From Sinanaerobacter chloroacetimidivorans (GTDB taxonomy: Bacteria; Bacillota; Clostridia; Peptostreptococcales; Anaerovoracaceae), in the NCBI RefSeq assembly GCF_018128545.1, contig NZ_JAGSND010000007.1:1-64000 (forward strand): a stretch of DNA of 64,000 nucleotides, written 5' to 3'. How positions within the stretch are numbered: position 1 is the first letter of the stretch; each line of letters begins with the position of its first letter. Below the pieces are notes generated by a model. It saw nothing but the letters and a program-made list of their open reading frames with translations. It did not search any database and was not told the DNA's origin. Shown here piece by piece: positions 1 to 8,367 of the stretch. The position numbers were made by a program, and so were the translations under genes.

Positions 1-2
1 AA

Positions 3-1748
3 GTGAGGTGTTATCTATCTTTTTTCTACTATAATAATCCACTCTTCGGGATAACTATTTCTTCGGTATTATCCTGGTTATCCCGATATCGGGATAACCA
101 GGATCTTTCTATCGCCGGACAGCGCGCCGGTCTTGCAGGGGAACGTTCCAGCCTTTTTATGGACCAAGTCAGAATCGCAAGGGAGATGAGAAAAGCCGAT
201 GAACAGCGAGGAGTATCAGATCACCTTATCCGACATCGATTCCTCGTCTGGGAAAACGTCCCTGGAGCATTTTCCAGCGCAGACGGCGAGGATTTCAGGG
301 CGGTCCTCGAAGAAATTGTCCGAATTAAGGACCGCGCCTGTCATGTGCCTCGACCTGACGACGGGACATGGCAATCTGCTGGGGCAATCGTATTGGGAGA
401 TGTATTCAGCCTGGCTTGGCGAGTGCTGGATGCTCAATACTGGGGTGTCGCCCAACGTCGCCGTCGAATCTTCCTTGTCGCGGATTTTGGAGGCCGGGCC
501 GCACCCCAAATATTATTTGAGCAGGACAGCCTGTTTGGGAATTCTGCGCAGAGCGGAGGTCAGAGGCAAGGCGCTGCCGCCTCAACTCAAGGATGCCTTG
601 ATGACCCAGGCGGGGCTTGCCTGACTCCGTGGGATGTACAGAGCCGCCGCGTATTTAAGAACAGCGGGACATGGTCGGCTTGCTATAGCGGTGAAGGCGG
701 AGAACACGGATCCGTCAAAACAGAAGAAAAAGCAGTCGTAGCCTTTGCCGCAAACCAACGGGATGAGGTGAGGGATCTTCAGAACATCGCCGGAGCCCTG
801 GCCGCACAGCCCGGCATGAAGCAGCAGACCTTCGTAGCGAGCTTTTGCGCCGGCGCCGGTCCCGCGGCAGGCGGCATCGGATACAGTGAAGATCTTTCAC
901 CAACGTTGAAGGCATCTGAGAGTGGCACCAACATGGTGCCGGCCATTCTCTGTCTCAACGATCAGGGTGATCAATGCATGAGTGTTTCACAGGATATTTC
1001 AGGGACACTGCGGGCACAGATGCACAGCCAGCCTCTGGTGCTGGCAAACCAGCAGGGCGGCGCGGAAATCGGAGAGGGTGTCTGCCCAACCATTACCTCG
1101 GCGGCGGGAACCTCAGGAAACAATCAGCCTGTACTGTTTGAAAACCACGGCATCGACAGCCGCTACACCGGACCTCACGAGGTAGCGCCCACCATGTCCG
1201 CCCGTTATGGAACAGGCGGAAACAACCAGCCTTTGATATCACAACCCGATGAAGTCATCTGCATCTCCGGCAATACCATTGACCGGGAGCCGGAAAACGG
1301 CGGTAACGGTCTCGGCTGCCAGGCTGATCTCGCATATACATTAACCGGAGCCGACCGGCATGCCGTATACAGCCGCCAGCGCAGTGACGAATTCTCTGAA
1401 AATGACGTGGTCGCCACGCAAAGCGCCCGGCAGCATAAGGACGCCACCGATCTCGTCTGCCAACCCTATCAGGAAACGGTCGGAACTATCGGCTATAGCG
1501 GTCGCAAGGGCGTTAACAACCAGTTTGTGTCCAAGGACAATTGCGTTATGAAACGCCGTAAGCTGATCCGCCGCCTGACTCCGCTGGAATGCGAACGGCT
1601 TCAGGGCTACCCGGATGGCTGGACTGACATACCCGGCGCGTCGGACAGCGCCCGATATAAGGCGCTGGGCAATAGTGTGGCGATTCCCTGCGTAGACTTT
1701 GTCCTCCGGGGGATCGCGTATTTTTTATCAGAAACGAGAGGTGAATGA
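3..1748 (+). CDS. C5 cytosine-specific DNA methyltransferase, 5' part replaced (interrupted gene)
   Basis: Methylates cytosine at C5 in DNA; this type is carried by many Clostridial conjugative elements. From about residue 33 on it reads as the enzyme: QDLSIAGQRAGL (the stretch that normally follows the catalytic Pro-Cys), motif IV ENVPGAFS, motif VIII QRRRRIF, a long variable target-recognition region with repeated SPTL/APTM-type segments, and motifs IX-X (RRLTPLECERLQGYPDGW, then GNSVAIP) at the end. Codons before about position 99 do not look like a methyltransferase, and the Pro-Cys nucleophile and SAM-binding N-terminus are absent. Base 3 is only the first GTG of an open frame that may extend left of the window. 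It probably cannot methylate alone. It overlaps prgI by four bases (ATGA). Confidence 0.82.
   Translation: MRCYLSFFYYNNPLFGITISSVLSWLSRYRDNQDLSIAGQRAGLAGERSSLFMDQVRIAREMRKADEQRGVSDHLIRHRFLVWENVPGAFSSADGEDFRAVLEEIVRIKDRACHVPRPDDGTWQSAGAIVLGDVFSLAWRVLDAQYWGVAQRRRRIFLVADFGGRAAPQILFEQDSLFGNSAQSGGQRQGAAASTQGCLDDPGGACLTPWDVQSRRVFKNSGTWSACYSGEGGEHGSVKTEEKAVVAFAANQRDEVRDLQNIAGALAAQPGMKQQTFVASFCAGAGPAAGGIGYSEDLSPTLKASESGTNMVPAILCLNDQGDQCMSVSQDISGTLRAQMHSQPLVLANQQGGAEIGEGVCPTITSAAGTSGNNQPVLFENHGIDSRYTGPHEVAPTMSARYGTGGNNQPLISQPDEVICISGNTIDREPENGGNGLGCQADLAYTLTGADRHAVYSRQRSDEFSENDVVATQSARQHKDATDLVCQPYQETVGTIGYSGRKGVNNQFVSKDNCVMKRRKLIRRLTPLECERLQGYPDGWTDIPGASDSARYKALGNSVAIPCVDFVLRGIAYFLSETRGE
71..104. repeat. 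34-bp perfect palindrome at the methyltransferase junction
   Basis: The left arm atcctggttatcccgat is followed directly by its exact reverse complement, with no spacer. The core tcgggataac occurs again at 46-55, so three copies lie within 60 bases. The palindrome ends exactly where recognisable methyltransferase coding starts. It could be an operator, the subterminal hairpin of a mobile element, or a recombination junction. It is not a long fold-back artefact, because flanking bases outside the arms are unrelated. Confidence 0.9.
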
Positions 1749-2044
1749 CCGTGAATAAGCACATCGAAATCGATATGATATCTCCAATGTATATCTACCC
1801 GGACAACCTCAAGGCAAAGGCCACATTGTGGCTGTGGGAGCTGCGGGACATCGGGATTATCGGAATCGGCTGCCTGATTTCTGTTTTCATCCTTACGCAG
1901 TTAGGCTTCCTGCTGCCTATCGTTCTCACGGCGCTCTACGCCTTTTTGTCCATCCGCTTCGAGGATACCAGCATTCTTGAATTTATCCGCTGCGCCTTTT
2001 TATTCTTCATCGGGCACCAGCAGCTTTATAAATGGAGGGCGTGA
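1745..2044 (+). CDS. prgI: PrgI family conjugation protein (VirB3-like)
   Basis: A small inner-membrane subunit of the Gram-positive type IV secretion channel. It is 99 residues, with an N-terminal cytoplasmic strand segment (EIDMISPMYIYPDN), then two adjacent membrane helices around residues 37-70 (GIIGIGCLISVFILTQLGF and LLPIVLTALYAFLSI) and a short tail rich in aromatic residues. Length, layout and position immediately before the VirB4 genes match PrgI. It starts inside the end of the methyltransferase gene, with a GAGAGGTG ribosome site just upstream, so translation is probably coupled. Confidence 0.85.
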   Translation: MTVNKHIEIDMISPMYIYPDNLKAKATLWLWELRDIGIIGIGCLISVFILTQLGFLLPIVLTALYAFLSIRFEDTSILEFIRCAFLFFIGHQQLYKWRA

Positions 2045-2045
2045 T

Positions 2046-2633
2046 ATGAACAGAAAAGAAAAAAGAGCGGCGAAAGAAAATCAGTCCACTCGCCAGCTCA
2101 TGGGCATCGCGGGCATCACCGATTACAGCCTGGTGACCGGCCATGGAAGGCTGGTTTTTTTTATCATCAAGCCGACCAACATCAGCGTCCTGTCCGACAT
2201 TAGCGTCGCGGCACGGATCTATGCGCTGATGAACGTCCTCAAAGGCATCGCTGAAATCGAAATGCTATGTCTGAACTCCCGTGAGAACTTCGAGGACAAT
2301 AAGAGCTTTCTGCGCCGGAGGATCGAAGCCGAGCAGAATCCTGTCATCCGAAAGCTCCTCCAGCAGGACTTGGCAAATCTGGATCGGATGCAGGTTCAGA
2401 TGGCGACCGCGCGGGAATTTCTCATTATTATTCGTCTGCGGGACGAAAAGGAATCAGACGTTCTTCCATACCTCTCCCGGATTGAAAAAAGCCTGAAGGA
2501 TCAGGGGTTTACCGCACGCAGAGCGGACGAGGCGGATATCAAGCGGCTGTTGGGTGTTTACTACGAACAGAACGTCACTACTGAAAAATATGAGGACTAT
2601 GACGGAGAAAGGTGGGTGATTCTCGGTGAGTAA
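2046..2633 (+). CDS. Conjugation protein resembling the VirB4 N-terminal domain
   Basis: A soluble 195-residue protein between PrgI and VirB4. The text (ITDYSLVTGHGRLVFFIIKP at about 28-47, then a long amphipathic helical stretch at 85-125) resembles the N-terminal domain of CagE/TrbE/VirB4 ATPases, but it has no Walker motifs. It may be an accessory partner of the following ATPase. The start at 2046 is preferred because GGAGGG lies seven to eight bases upstream, while an in-frame start at 1977 would run through prgI. It overlaps the VirB4 start by eight bases, which indicates an operon. The function is inferred from context. Confidence 0.65.
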   Translation: MNRKEKRAAKENQSTRQLMGIAGITDYSLVTGHGRLVFFIIKPTNISVLSDISVAARIYALMNVLKGIAEIEMLCLNSRENFEDNKSFLRRRIEAEQNPVIRKLLQQDLANLDRMQVQMATAREFLIIIRLRDEKESDVLPYLSRIEKSLKDQGFTARRADEADIKRLLGVYYEQNVTTEKYEDYDGERWVILGE

Positions 2634-4449
2634 AATCAGAAAAAAAGAAACGGTGGAGGACGATAAAATCAAAGATTTCCTCGACATGGTAGCTCCTGGG
2701 ATTATTAAATTCAGCACGGACCATTTCATATGCGGCAATACATTCCGCTGTGTGTGGGCACTGCGTGAGTACCCCACCAGCACCTCCGAGCAGGCGATCC
2801 TGCGGCACCTTGGGGAAAAGGACGGCGTTACGCTGCGCATCTATACCCGGCAGGTGACGGCAAACGAGGAAAAGAAGATCATCCATAACGCTGCCAACAA
2901 AAACCGCATGAACCGCAGCGCTACCCACGACCTCCAGCAGACCGTCACCGCGGAAAGCAACCTGCAGGATGTGGTGACGCTTGTATCCTCCATGCATCGA
3001 AACCGGGAGCCGCTCCTCCACTGCGCCGTCTACATCGAGCTGACGGCCCACGACCCGGACGAACTGAAGCTCCTTCAGACTGACGTACTGACCGAGCTGG
3101 TGCGAAGTAAGCTCAACGTGGACCGCCTGCTGCTTCGCCAGAGAGAGGGCTTTCTTACTGTGGGACCGGCGGGACACAATGTGTTCGGCAGTCAGTTTGA
3201 GCGGGTTCTGCCGGCCAGCTCCGTCGCCAACCTCTATCCTTTCAATTACAGCGGCAAGACCGACGCCCAGGGCTTCTACCTTGGGCGGGACAAATTCGGG
3301 AGCAATGTCATCGCGGACTTCGATCAGCGGGATGAGGACAAGACCAACGCGAACATCCTGATTCTGGGCAACAGTGGCCAGGGCAAGAGTCATTTGCTCA
3401 AACTGATCCTTTGCAACATCCTTGAATCCGGCAAGAACGTAATCTGTCTCGACCCCGAACATGAGTATGTCGAGCTTGCCGAAAACCTTGGCGGATGCTT
3501 CGTTGATCTGATGCGCGGACAGTATATGATCAATCCCCTGGAACCAAAAACATGGGACGAAGACGGAAGCCCCGGTGACGAGAATGCGCCGCAGACCTTC
3601 CGTCAGCGCACGAAGCTCAGCCAGCACATTTCCTTTCTCAAGGACTTTTTCAGGTGCTACAAGGATTTTTGCGACCGCCACATTGATGTGATCGAAATTA
3701 TGCTGGGTAGGCTCTATGAAAAATGGGGCATCAGTGACCAAACCAATTTCAACAGGCTGACTGCCGATTCGTATCCCATCCTTTCCGATCTGTACACTCT
3801 GATCGAGGATGAGTACAAGAACTATGACACAGCAAAGTGTCAGCTTTACACAGCTGAGCTTTTACAGGAAATCCTGCTGGGGCTGCACTCCATGTGCCAG
3901 GGCGCCGAGAGCAAATTCTTCAATGGCCGCACCAACGTGACCTCCGATCGCTTCATCGTGTTCGGCGTCAAAGGTTTGTTGCAAGCCAGCCGTAATGTTA
4001 AAAACGCCTTGCTATTCAATGTGCTGTCCTTCATGTCGGACAGGCTCCTGACAGAGGGCAACACAACCGCTTCCATCGATGAGCTCTATCTATTCCTCTC
4101 AAACCTGACGGCAATTGAATACATCAGAAACTTTATGAAGCGTGTCCGTAAAAAAGAATCCTCCGTGATTCTATGTTCGCAGAACCTTGAGGATTTCAAC
4201 ATCGAGGGCATCCGAGAGCTGACCAAACCCTTGTTTTCCATTCCCACCCACGCATTCCTTTTTAACGCCGGCAACATCGACAAACAGTTTTATATCGACA
4301 GCCTGCAGCTTGAAGAATCGGAATACAACCTTATTCGTTTTCCCCAGCGCGGTGTGTGTCTGTACAAGTGTGGAAACGAGCGGTATAACCTTGCGGTCCA
4401 TGCTCCGGCATATAAGGAGAAGCTGTTTGGAAAGGCGGGAGGGAGATAA
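2626..4449 (+). CDS. VirB4/TraE-type conjugation ATPase
   Basis: Hexameric ATPase that powers assembly and substrate transfer in the type IV secretion channel. It has 607 residues with Walker A GNSGQGKS at 248-255, a Walker B-like stretch ending SIDELYLFLSN near 485-495, and a SQN motif (ILCSQNLEDF) typical of the family. The N-terminal 200 residues match the CagE/TrbE-type domain. It starts with GTG inside the preceding frame. Length is normal for the family. A 387-codon frame opposite it (2578-3741) is judged to be a shadow. Confidence 0.93.
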   Translation: MSKIRKKETVEDDKIKDFLDMVAPGIIKFSTDHFICGNTFRCVWALREYPTSTSEQAILRHLGEKDGVTLRIYTRQVTANEEKKIIHNAANKNRMNRSATHDLQQTVTAESNLQDVVTLVSSMHRNREPLLHCAVYIELTAHDPDELKLLQTDVLTELVRSKLNVDRLLLRQREGFLTVGPAGHNVFGSQFERVLPASSVANLYPFNYSGKTDAQGFYLGRDKFGSNVIADFDQRDEDKTNANILILGNSGQGKSHLLKLILCNILESGKNVICLDPEHEYVELAENLGGCFVDLMRGQYMINPLEPKTWDEDGSPGDENAPQTFRQRTKLSQHISFLKDFFRCYKDFCDRHIDVIEIMLGRLYEKWGISDQTNFNRLTADSYPILSDLYTLIEDEYKNYDTAKCQLYTAELLQEILLGLHSMCQGAESKFFNGRTNVTSDRFIVFGVKGLLQASRNVKNALLFNVLSFMSDRLLTEGNTTASIDELYLFLSNLTAIEYIRNFMKRVRKKESSVILCSQNLEDFNIEGIRELTKPLFSIPTHAFLFNAGNIDKQFYIDSLQLEESEYNLIRFPQRGVCLYKCGNERYNLAVHAPAYKEKLFGKAGGR

Positions 4450-4469
4450 AAGGAAGAAGGTGAAAAACA

Positions 4470-5558
4470 ATGGCTGATCCAGCAACAATCGGGCTGGCGG
4501 TCAAGGCGGCGGTAACGGCCCTGTCGGATGAACGTCTCAGAAAGACCATCGGCTGGATCATCGCCGCTGTCTTGTCGCCCCTCATTTTAGTCATCGTCCT
4601 TATCTGTGGCCTGCTTTCCGGAACCGCTGATCATAACAATTCGGCGGTAGATTTATGCTTTAATGGAGGTGTCATTTCGGGTAATGTTCCCGAAAGCTAT
4701 CGCGGCTATATCGAAGAAATGCGGAGCAGCTTCACTATGCTGGACGGCTCCATTGCCGCCCTGAATGCGGAAATGGAGGACGGCGAAAGCCTCGATTCGG
4801 TGAGGTTGAAAGCGATTTTTTACTCTCTGTTTTTCGGCGCGGAAAGTCCCTCCCGGCTGGAGCATCGAAAATTTGCCGAGTGCTTTGTCGCCTATGAAGA
4901 GCGTTCCCGCACCGTAACGAGCAATGACGGCACGGCCAGCGAAGAAGCTTACACCATGTCGGTTCCCATCGGGGAACTGCCTGTGGTATACGCAAACATC
5001 GCGTCAGCGATGGGCATGACGATTACAGCTGAGAATCAAGCCAATGCTACTGAAGTCTATTATCGTGTGCTTTACGGCAAACCGGCTCCCACCTACGGTG
5101 ATGAGTTTGACCAATGGTCGAACAGCTTGCCCCTTTCCTCTGAGCCGTTCATCGGTGCGGATGGTTTCTGTTCTCCGCTGGGAAGTGATTGGAAAAGCTT
5201 AGTGACTTCCGAGTTCGGCTACCGAAAAGATCCGTTCACCGGAAAGGGTGCGGGGCACGGAGGAATCGACCTTGGCGCTCCCAAGGGGACTCCTATCCAT
5301 GCGGCGCTTCCCGGTACCGTTTATGTTGTGCGCTATTCCACAAGCGGCTACGGTTATCATGTGATGATTGATCACGGCGGCGGCTTCGTTACCCTGTATG
5401 CTCATTGTTCCAAGCTTTTCGTCACCGAGGGGCAGAAAGTGGATGCGGGAACGGTCATTGCCGAGGTTGGCTCCACCGGCAGATCCACGGGACCTCACTT
5501 GCATTTTGAGGTGCGGATCGACGGAGAAAAACAGAATCCGAGAAACTATCTCCCGTGA
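4470..5558 (+). CDS. Membrane-anchored M23 peptidoglycan hydrolase of the conjugation machine
   Basis: A Zn-dependent endopeptidase that would open peptidoglycan for the mating channel (the VirB1-like role). It is 362 residues, with a cytoplasmic start, one membrane helix at about 29-50 (IIAAVLSPLILVIVLICGLL), an extracellular linker domain, and a C-terminal lysostaphin/LytM domain from about 245. Predicted zinc ligands are H263, D267 (HGGIDLG) and H345 of GPHLHFE; H312 is the usual second active-site histidine. It follows VirB4 by 20 bases with GAAGGTG before the ATG. It lacks the NlpC/P60 domain often paired with such enzymes. Confidence 0.9.
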   Translation: MADPATIGLAVKAAVTALSDERLRKTIGWIIAAVLSPLILVIVLICGLLSGTADHNNSAVDLCFNGGVISGNVPESYRGYIEEMRSSFTMLDGSIAALNAEMEDGESLDSVRLKAIFYSLFFGAESPSRLEHRKFAECFVAYEERSRTVTSNDGTASEEAYTMSVPIGELPVVYANIASAMGMTITAENQANATEVYYRVLYGKPAPTYGDEFDQWSNSLPLSSEPFIGADGFCSPLGSDWKSLVTSEFGYRKDPFTGKGAGHGGIDLGAPKGTPIHAALPGTVYVVRYSTSGYGYHVMIDHGGGFVTLYAHCSKLFVTEGQKVDAGTVIAEVGSTGRSTGPHLHFEVRIDGEKQNPRNYLP

Positions 5559-5633
5559 AAAGGTCGAAAGGGATGGCAGGCCATTATGACAACACGCATG
5601 AAAACAACAGAGAAAAAGAAGGAGGATGACGCC

Positions 5634-6281
5634 ATGATTGAGACGAATCAGGAGAAACCGACTCAGCCAGAGTATCTGGCATTAAGATCCCTATGCAAAA
5701 ACCTGGCGGATTGTGTGGAGCATATCATTCAAACCGCCATGGAATCAGGACAGACGGAATATACCGTTCCTTACGAAACAATCAGTGAAGAGACAGGCAT
5801 CAATGTGGAATTCAACGATGCTATTTTAACTGCCGTTCACGAAATGCTTCTGGAACGGCCGGAGCTTTCCGAGCTGGAAGCGTTGGAAACGGCCTTTCAT
5901 CTGGAGGTTTCACAACAGCAGAACAGCAGGGTGGAAAAAAACAATCTGCCGAGGCTTGGAGATTTGCTTGCTTGCGAATGGAAGGATCTTCACCTGATCC
6001 ATGATGAGATCGATCAGCTTCCTGCTACCATTGTTGAACTGTCAAACACCACTCTCACCGAATCCGGGAGGGCTGCCTGGGCGGACATTCTCAATGCAAA
6101 GGTCAAACAGATTTATGCTGGTTCATATGGTTTGCAGATGGAAGTGACCGGAGTTAAGGCATCCCGCCTTAAGGAATTCTCATATATGCTGGCTGGATAC
6201 TGCTCCATAGAAGAGTATGAGATGTGGGTGGCGGGAGAGACAGAACCAAATCGGGAGTTAGAGCAATCCTGCTCGGAATAA
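5634..6281 (+). CDS. Conjugative-element protein of unknown function
   Basis: I do not recognise a characterised family. The product is a 215-residue acidic, mostly helical, soluble protein with no signal peptide or membrane segment. ATG 5634 is chosen because GGAGG sits at 5621-5625; an upstream in-frame ATG at 5586 has no such site. Its place between the M23 hydrolase and the run of small accessory proteins suggests an element-specific accessory role, possibly in regulation or establishment. That is context only. Confidence 0.7.
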   Translation: MIETNQEKPTQPEYLALRSLCKNLADCVEHIIQTAMESGQTEYTVPYETISEETGINVEFNDAILTAVHEMLLERPELSELEALETAFHLEVSQQQNSRVEKNNLPRLGDLLACEWKDLHLIHDEIDQLPATIVELSNTTLTESGRAAWADILNAKVKQIYAGSYGLQMEVTGVKASRLKEFSYMLAGYCSIEEYEMWVAGETEPNRELEQSCSE

Positions 6282-6328
6282 ACTGCCGCAGCATGCTGTG
6301 ATTGAAAAAGATCTAGGAGGAAATGAAA

Positions 6329-6712
6329 ATGGAAAAAGAAAACAAGAAAGAACTTCAAATCAACGTTGCTTATGACGAAAAGAAACTGGAAGCGATGACT
6401 TATTTTATGGAAGAAAAGAAAGTCACACTCGAATCTGCTATGCAGGATCATCTAAATGAACTGTATGAGAAATATGTTCCTACCGCGATGAGAAGGTATC
6501 TGAACAGGAATGATACCCCAGAGCAGCAGCAGGGCAGCAAACTCGGAACGAGGCAAGCGGAGGCGACTGGTCAGGGAAGCACTCCCGTAAAGAGACGGGA
6601 AGATCGCCGTCAGTCACGGGAGCAGAGTCAGGGCGATGCCTCCCCTTTAAAAGAAGTACAGACGGGGGAGCCAGCGGAAGAAAACAACCAGGGAATGTCC
6701 ATGAGCATGTAA
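6329..6712 (+). CDS. Small element protein, member 1 of a three-gene family (DUF6103-like)
   Basis: The 127-residue product has an N-terminal module of about 55 residues (beta strand, then the helix of VTLESAMQDHLNELYEKYVP) that recurs in the genes at 7277 and 7545. The rest is a charged, Gln-rich low-complexity tail ending GMSMSM. The shape, one strand followed by helices with a conserved LYEKYVP, fits a ribbon-helix-helix-like or dimerisation module, but no function is established. ATG 6329 is preferred to 6323 because AGGAGG (6315-6320) is eight bases upstream of the former and only two from the latter. The reading frame after its stop is discussed under 6868. Confidence 0.7.
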   Translation: MEKENKKELQINVAYDEKKLEAMTYFMEEKKVTLESAMQDHLNELYEKYVPTAMRRYLNRNDTPEQQQGSKLGTRQAEATGQGSTPVKRREDRRQSREQSQGDASPLKEVQTGEPAEENNQGMSMSM

Positions 6713-6867
6713 AAAGAAATAAGGAGAAGCTGTCAAAGGACCCCGTCTATGATCTGGAAAATTGTTTTAAGCGGTGGGAGGATTGTTATGTAAATGGAGG
6801 CTCGGATCCCTTTTGGTATGATGGGTTTAACTTAAACCTCATCCGCAGACATATCCTGGTTTACAAA

Positions 6868-7263
6868 ATGAAAATCAAAGAGGAATACGATGTGGACGAC
6901 TACCCGGAAATATATCATCGGGATACGCCACCAGAGGTTCCAGACGACTATATGGCAAATGCAGACTCAATCAGGGCGGGGGCTAAGAAGGCTCTCGCCC
7001 TGTATCTTGAGGATGAAAATTATTTGTATCTGTGGGAAAGTAAAGACAGAATTCCACAAAAGGCAGCGGAAAAGCTCAGTCTTAAAAGTATACTCGGCTG
7101 CGCTTCCTGCCTGGAATATGCCATCATTTCCGACGATCTTCTGGCGATGCGGCGGCATGGGAATGCGGCGGGGTATCTGTCTTGCTTTGCGTTTTGTGCC
7201 GAAAGAGTCCGTGAAATTTTGAAACCTGTGGAGGAATGCCAGGGGATGGTTATGAGCATGTAA
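6868..7263 (+). CDS. Conserved element protein with no visible start codon at its true N-terminus
   Basis: Soluble, ~130 residues from the first usable ATG. The same frame stays open upstream and reads as a convincing protein from about 6709 (KRNKEKLSKDPVYDLENCF, then GGSDPFWYDGFNLNLIRRH), joining the rest without a break. I recall this block from homologues in related elements. Between the in-frame stop at 6511 and 6868 there is no ATG, GTG or TTG, and ATG 6868 has no ribosome site. The gene may have lost its start through a one-base indel, or may be expressed by a -1 shift from the gene ending at 6712. It ends GMVMSM. Function unknown. Confidence 0.65.
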   Translation: MKIKEEYDVDDYPEIYHRDTPPEVPDDYMANADSIRAGAKKALALYLEDENYLYLWESKDRIPQKAAEKLSLKSILGCASCLEYAIISDDLLAMRRHGNAAGYLSCFAFCAERVREILKPVEECQGMVMSM

Positions 7264-7276
7264 AGGGGGTGAAAAA

Positions 7277-7489
7277 ATGAAGCAGGATACCGTGACCGTC
7301 AGCTTTGATGCTGCAAAGCTTAAAGCAATCAAGCTGTATATGAGCCGGAAAGGGGTCTCCCTTGAACAGGAGCTGGCGGAACAATTGAATAAACTGTATG
7401 AGAAATATGTGCCTGTCAATGTCCGGGATTACATCGGTGAAACGGAAGATGTCGGAGCAGGGAACGCCCAGCCTCGCCAGGTAAAATAG
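7277..7489 (+). CDS. Small element protein, member 2 of a three-gene family (DUF6103-like)
   Basis: A 70-residue protein consisting almost entirely of the shared module: a strand (DTVTVSFDAAKLKAIKLYM), a helix (VSLEQELAEQLNKLYEKYVP) and a short tail. Its EKYVP-containing helix closely matches that of the gene at 6329. GGGGGTG lies 7-8 bases before the ATG, and it begins 13 bases after the previous stop, so it is in the same operon. Small size and a strand-helix-helix shape suggest a DNA-binding or dimerising accessory protein, but this is inference. Confidence 0.7.
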   Translation: MKQDTVTVSFDAAKLKAIKLYMSRKGVSLEQELAEQLNKLYEKYVPVNVRDYIGETEDVGAGNAQPRQVK

Positions 7490-7544
7490 AAGCTTTGGTG
7501 CGGTCTGCTTTTGACAGAAGCCAAATACCACAAGGAGGATTTAT

Positions 7545-8207
7545 ATGGGAGACACATCAATAGAACTGCGGATAAACCGGCATCAGTGCGACGCGCTTGA
7601 GCGTATCCTGACGGAGAGAGGTACGAATATCGAAACGGTGATGCAGGCACGGCTTATAGAGCTTTATTGTCAGACGATACCCGAACAGGAGCGCGTGGAC
7701 ATCAACAATCAGATAGAAAGCGAGCGCCTTGCAGCGGAGCAACGTGAAGCAGAACTCCGCCGCTTTTCTGTTTTCCGCATCACGGAAAAGGGTTCCACTG
7801 TCTTTCTCGAATGCAACCAAGCCCTTAATTTCATGCAGGTGGCTTACCAGACACGACGCTATCTGCGGCAGGAGATGGACCCTCCAAACAGCGCCTTTGC
7901 GGAATACTTTCTGCGTAACGGCACGCTGATCAGCGAGGAAAAATTCCGTATGCTGGCGGGAGAACGTATTGAGGGAAGTCACAACATCACTAGCCTTTGT
8001 GATATTGATCTCGACTGTGGGATGTTCCATACGGCCCATCATCTGGAAGGATGGGCAAGCTTCCGGCTCAAAGATGTGATCACTGCCGCTTATCATGCTT
8101 ATCGCAAGAGCTACTGCAGCAACGACGACATGTGGAGGATCTTTCTGGATTACCTCGACGGCAGACAGATCACGGAAGCCTCCGCCGCCATGAGCATGGA
8201 GATGTGA
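7545..8207 (+). CDS. Element protein, member 3 of the family with an added C-terminal domain
   Basis: A 220-residue protein. Residues 1-55 are the shared module (strand, then TNIETVMQARLIELYCQTIP), diverged from the other two copies at the LYEKYVP site. From about residue 70 there is an extra domain with HLEGWASFRLKDVITAAYHA near the end, and the tail reads AAMSMEM. AAGGAGG is well placed before the ATG. The architecture (shared module plus unique domain) suggests the module is a common docking or DNA-binding part. No known function can be assigned. Confidence 0.7.
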   Translation: MGDTSIELRINRHQCDALERILTERGTNIETVMQARLIELYCQTIPEQERVDINNQIESERLAAEQREAELRRFSVFRITEKGSTVFLECNQALNFMQVAYQTRRYLRQEMDPPNSAFAEYFLRNGTLISEEKFRMLAGERIEGSHNITSLCDIDLDCGMFHTAHHLEGWASFRLKDVITAAYHAYRKSYCSNDDMWRIFLDYLDGRQITEASAAMSMEM

Positions 8208-8367
8208 AGTCCTTACCCGGATGCCGGGGAAGGCTTACATTTTATGCGGCTGTGCCCTTCAAAGTTTTTCGCGTGCTTTTGATTTTTCACTTGCTTTTGA
8301 CGGCGGAGGGCTTTATTGTGTCGCTTGAGGTTGAAGCCTTGAAAATACTCACAAGGAGGGATTTTTT

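Noticed and set aside
71..104. Fold-back assembly artefact as explanation of the palindrome
   Set aside because: The sequences beyond the 17-base arms are not reverse complements of each other, as they would be in a chimeric fold-back read.
2578..3741. 387-codon open frame on the minus strand opposite VirB4
   Set aside because: It lies within a well-supported ATPase gene, has no recognisable domain or ribosome site, and long antisense frames are expected in GC-rich coding DNA.
6680..6720. Classical -1 frameshift slippery site at the end of the 6329 gene
   Set aside because: No X-XXY-YYZ heptamer in frame was found; the missing start is reported as unexplained.
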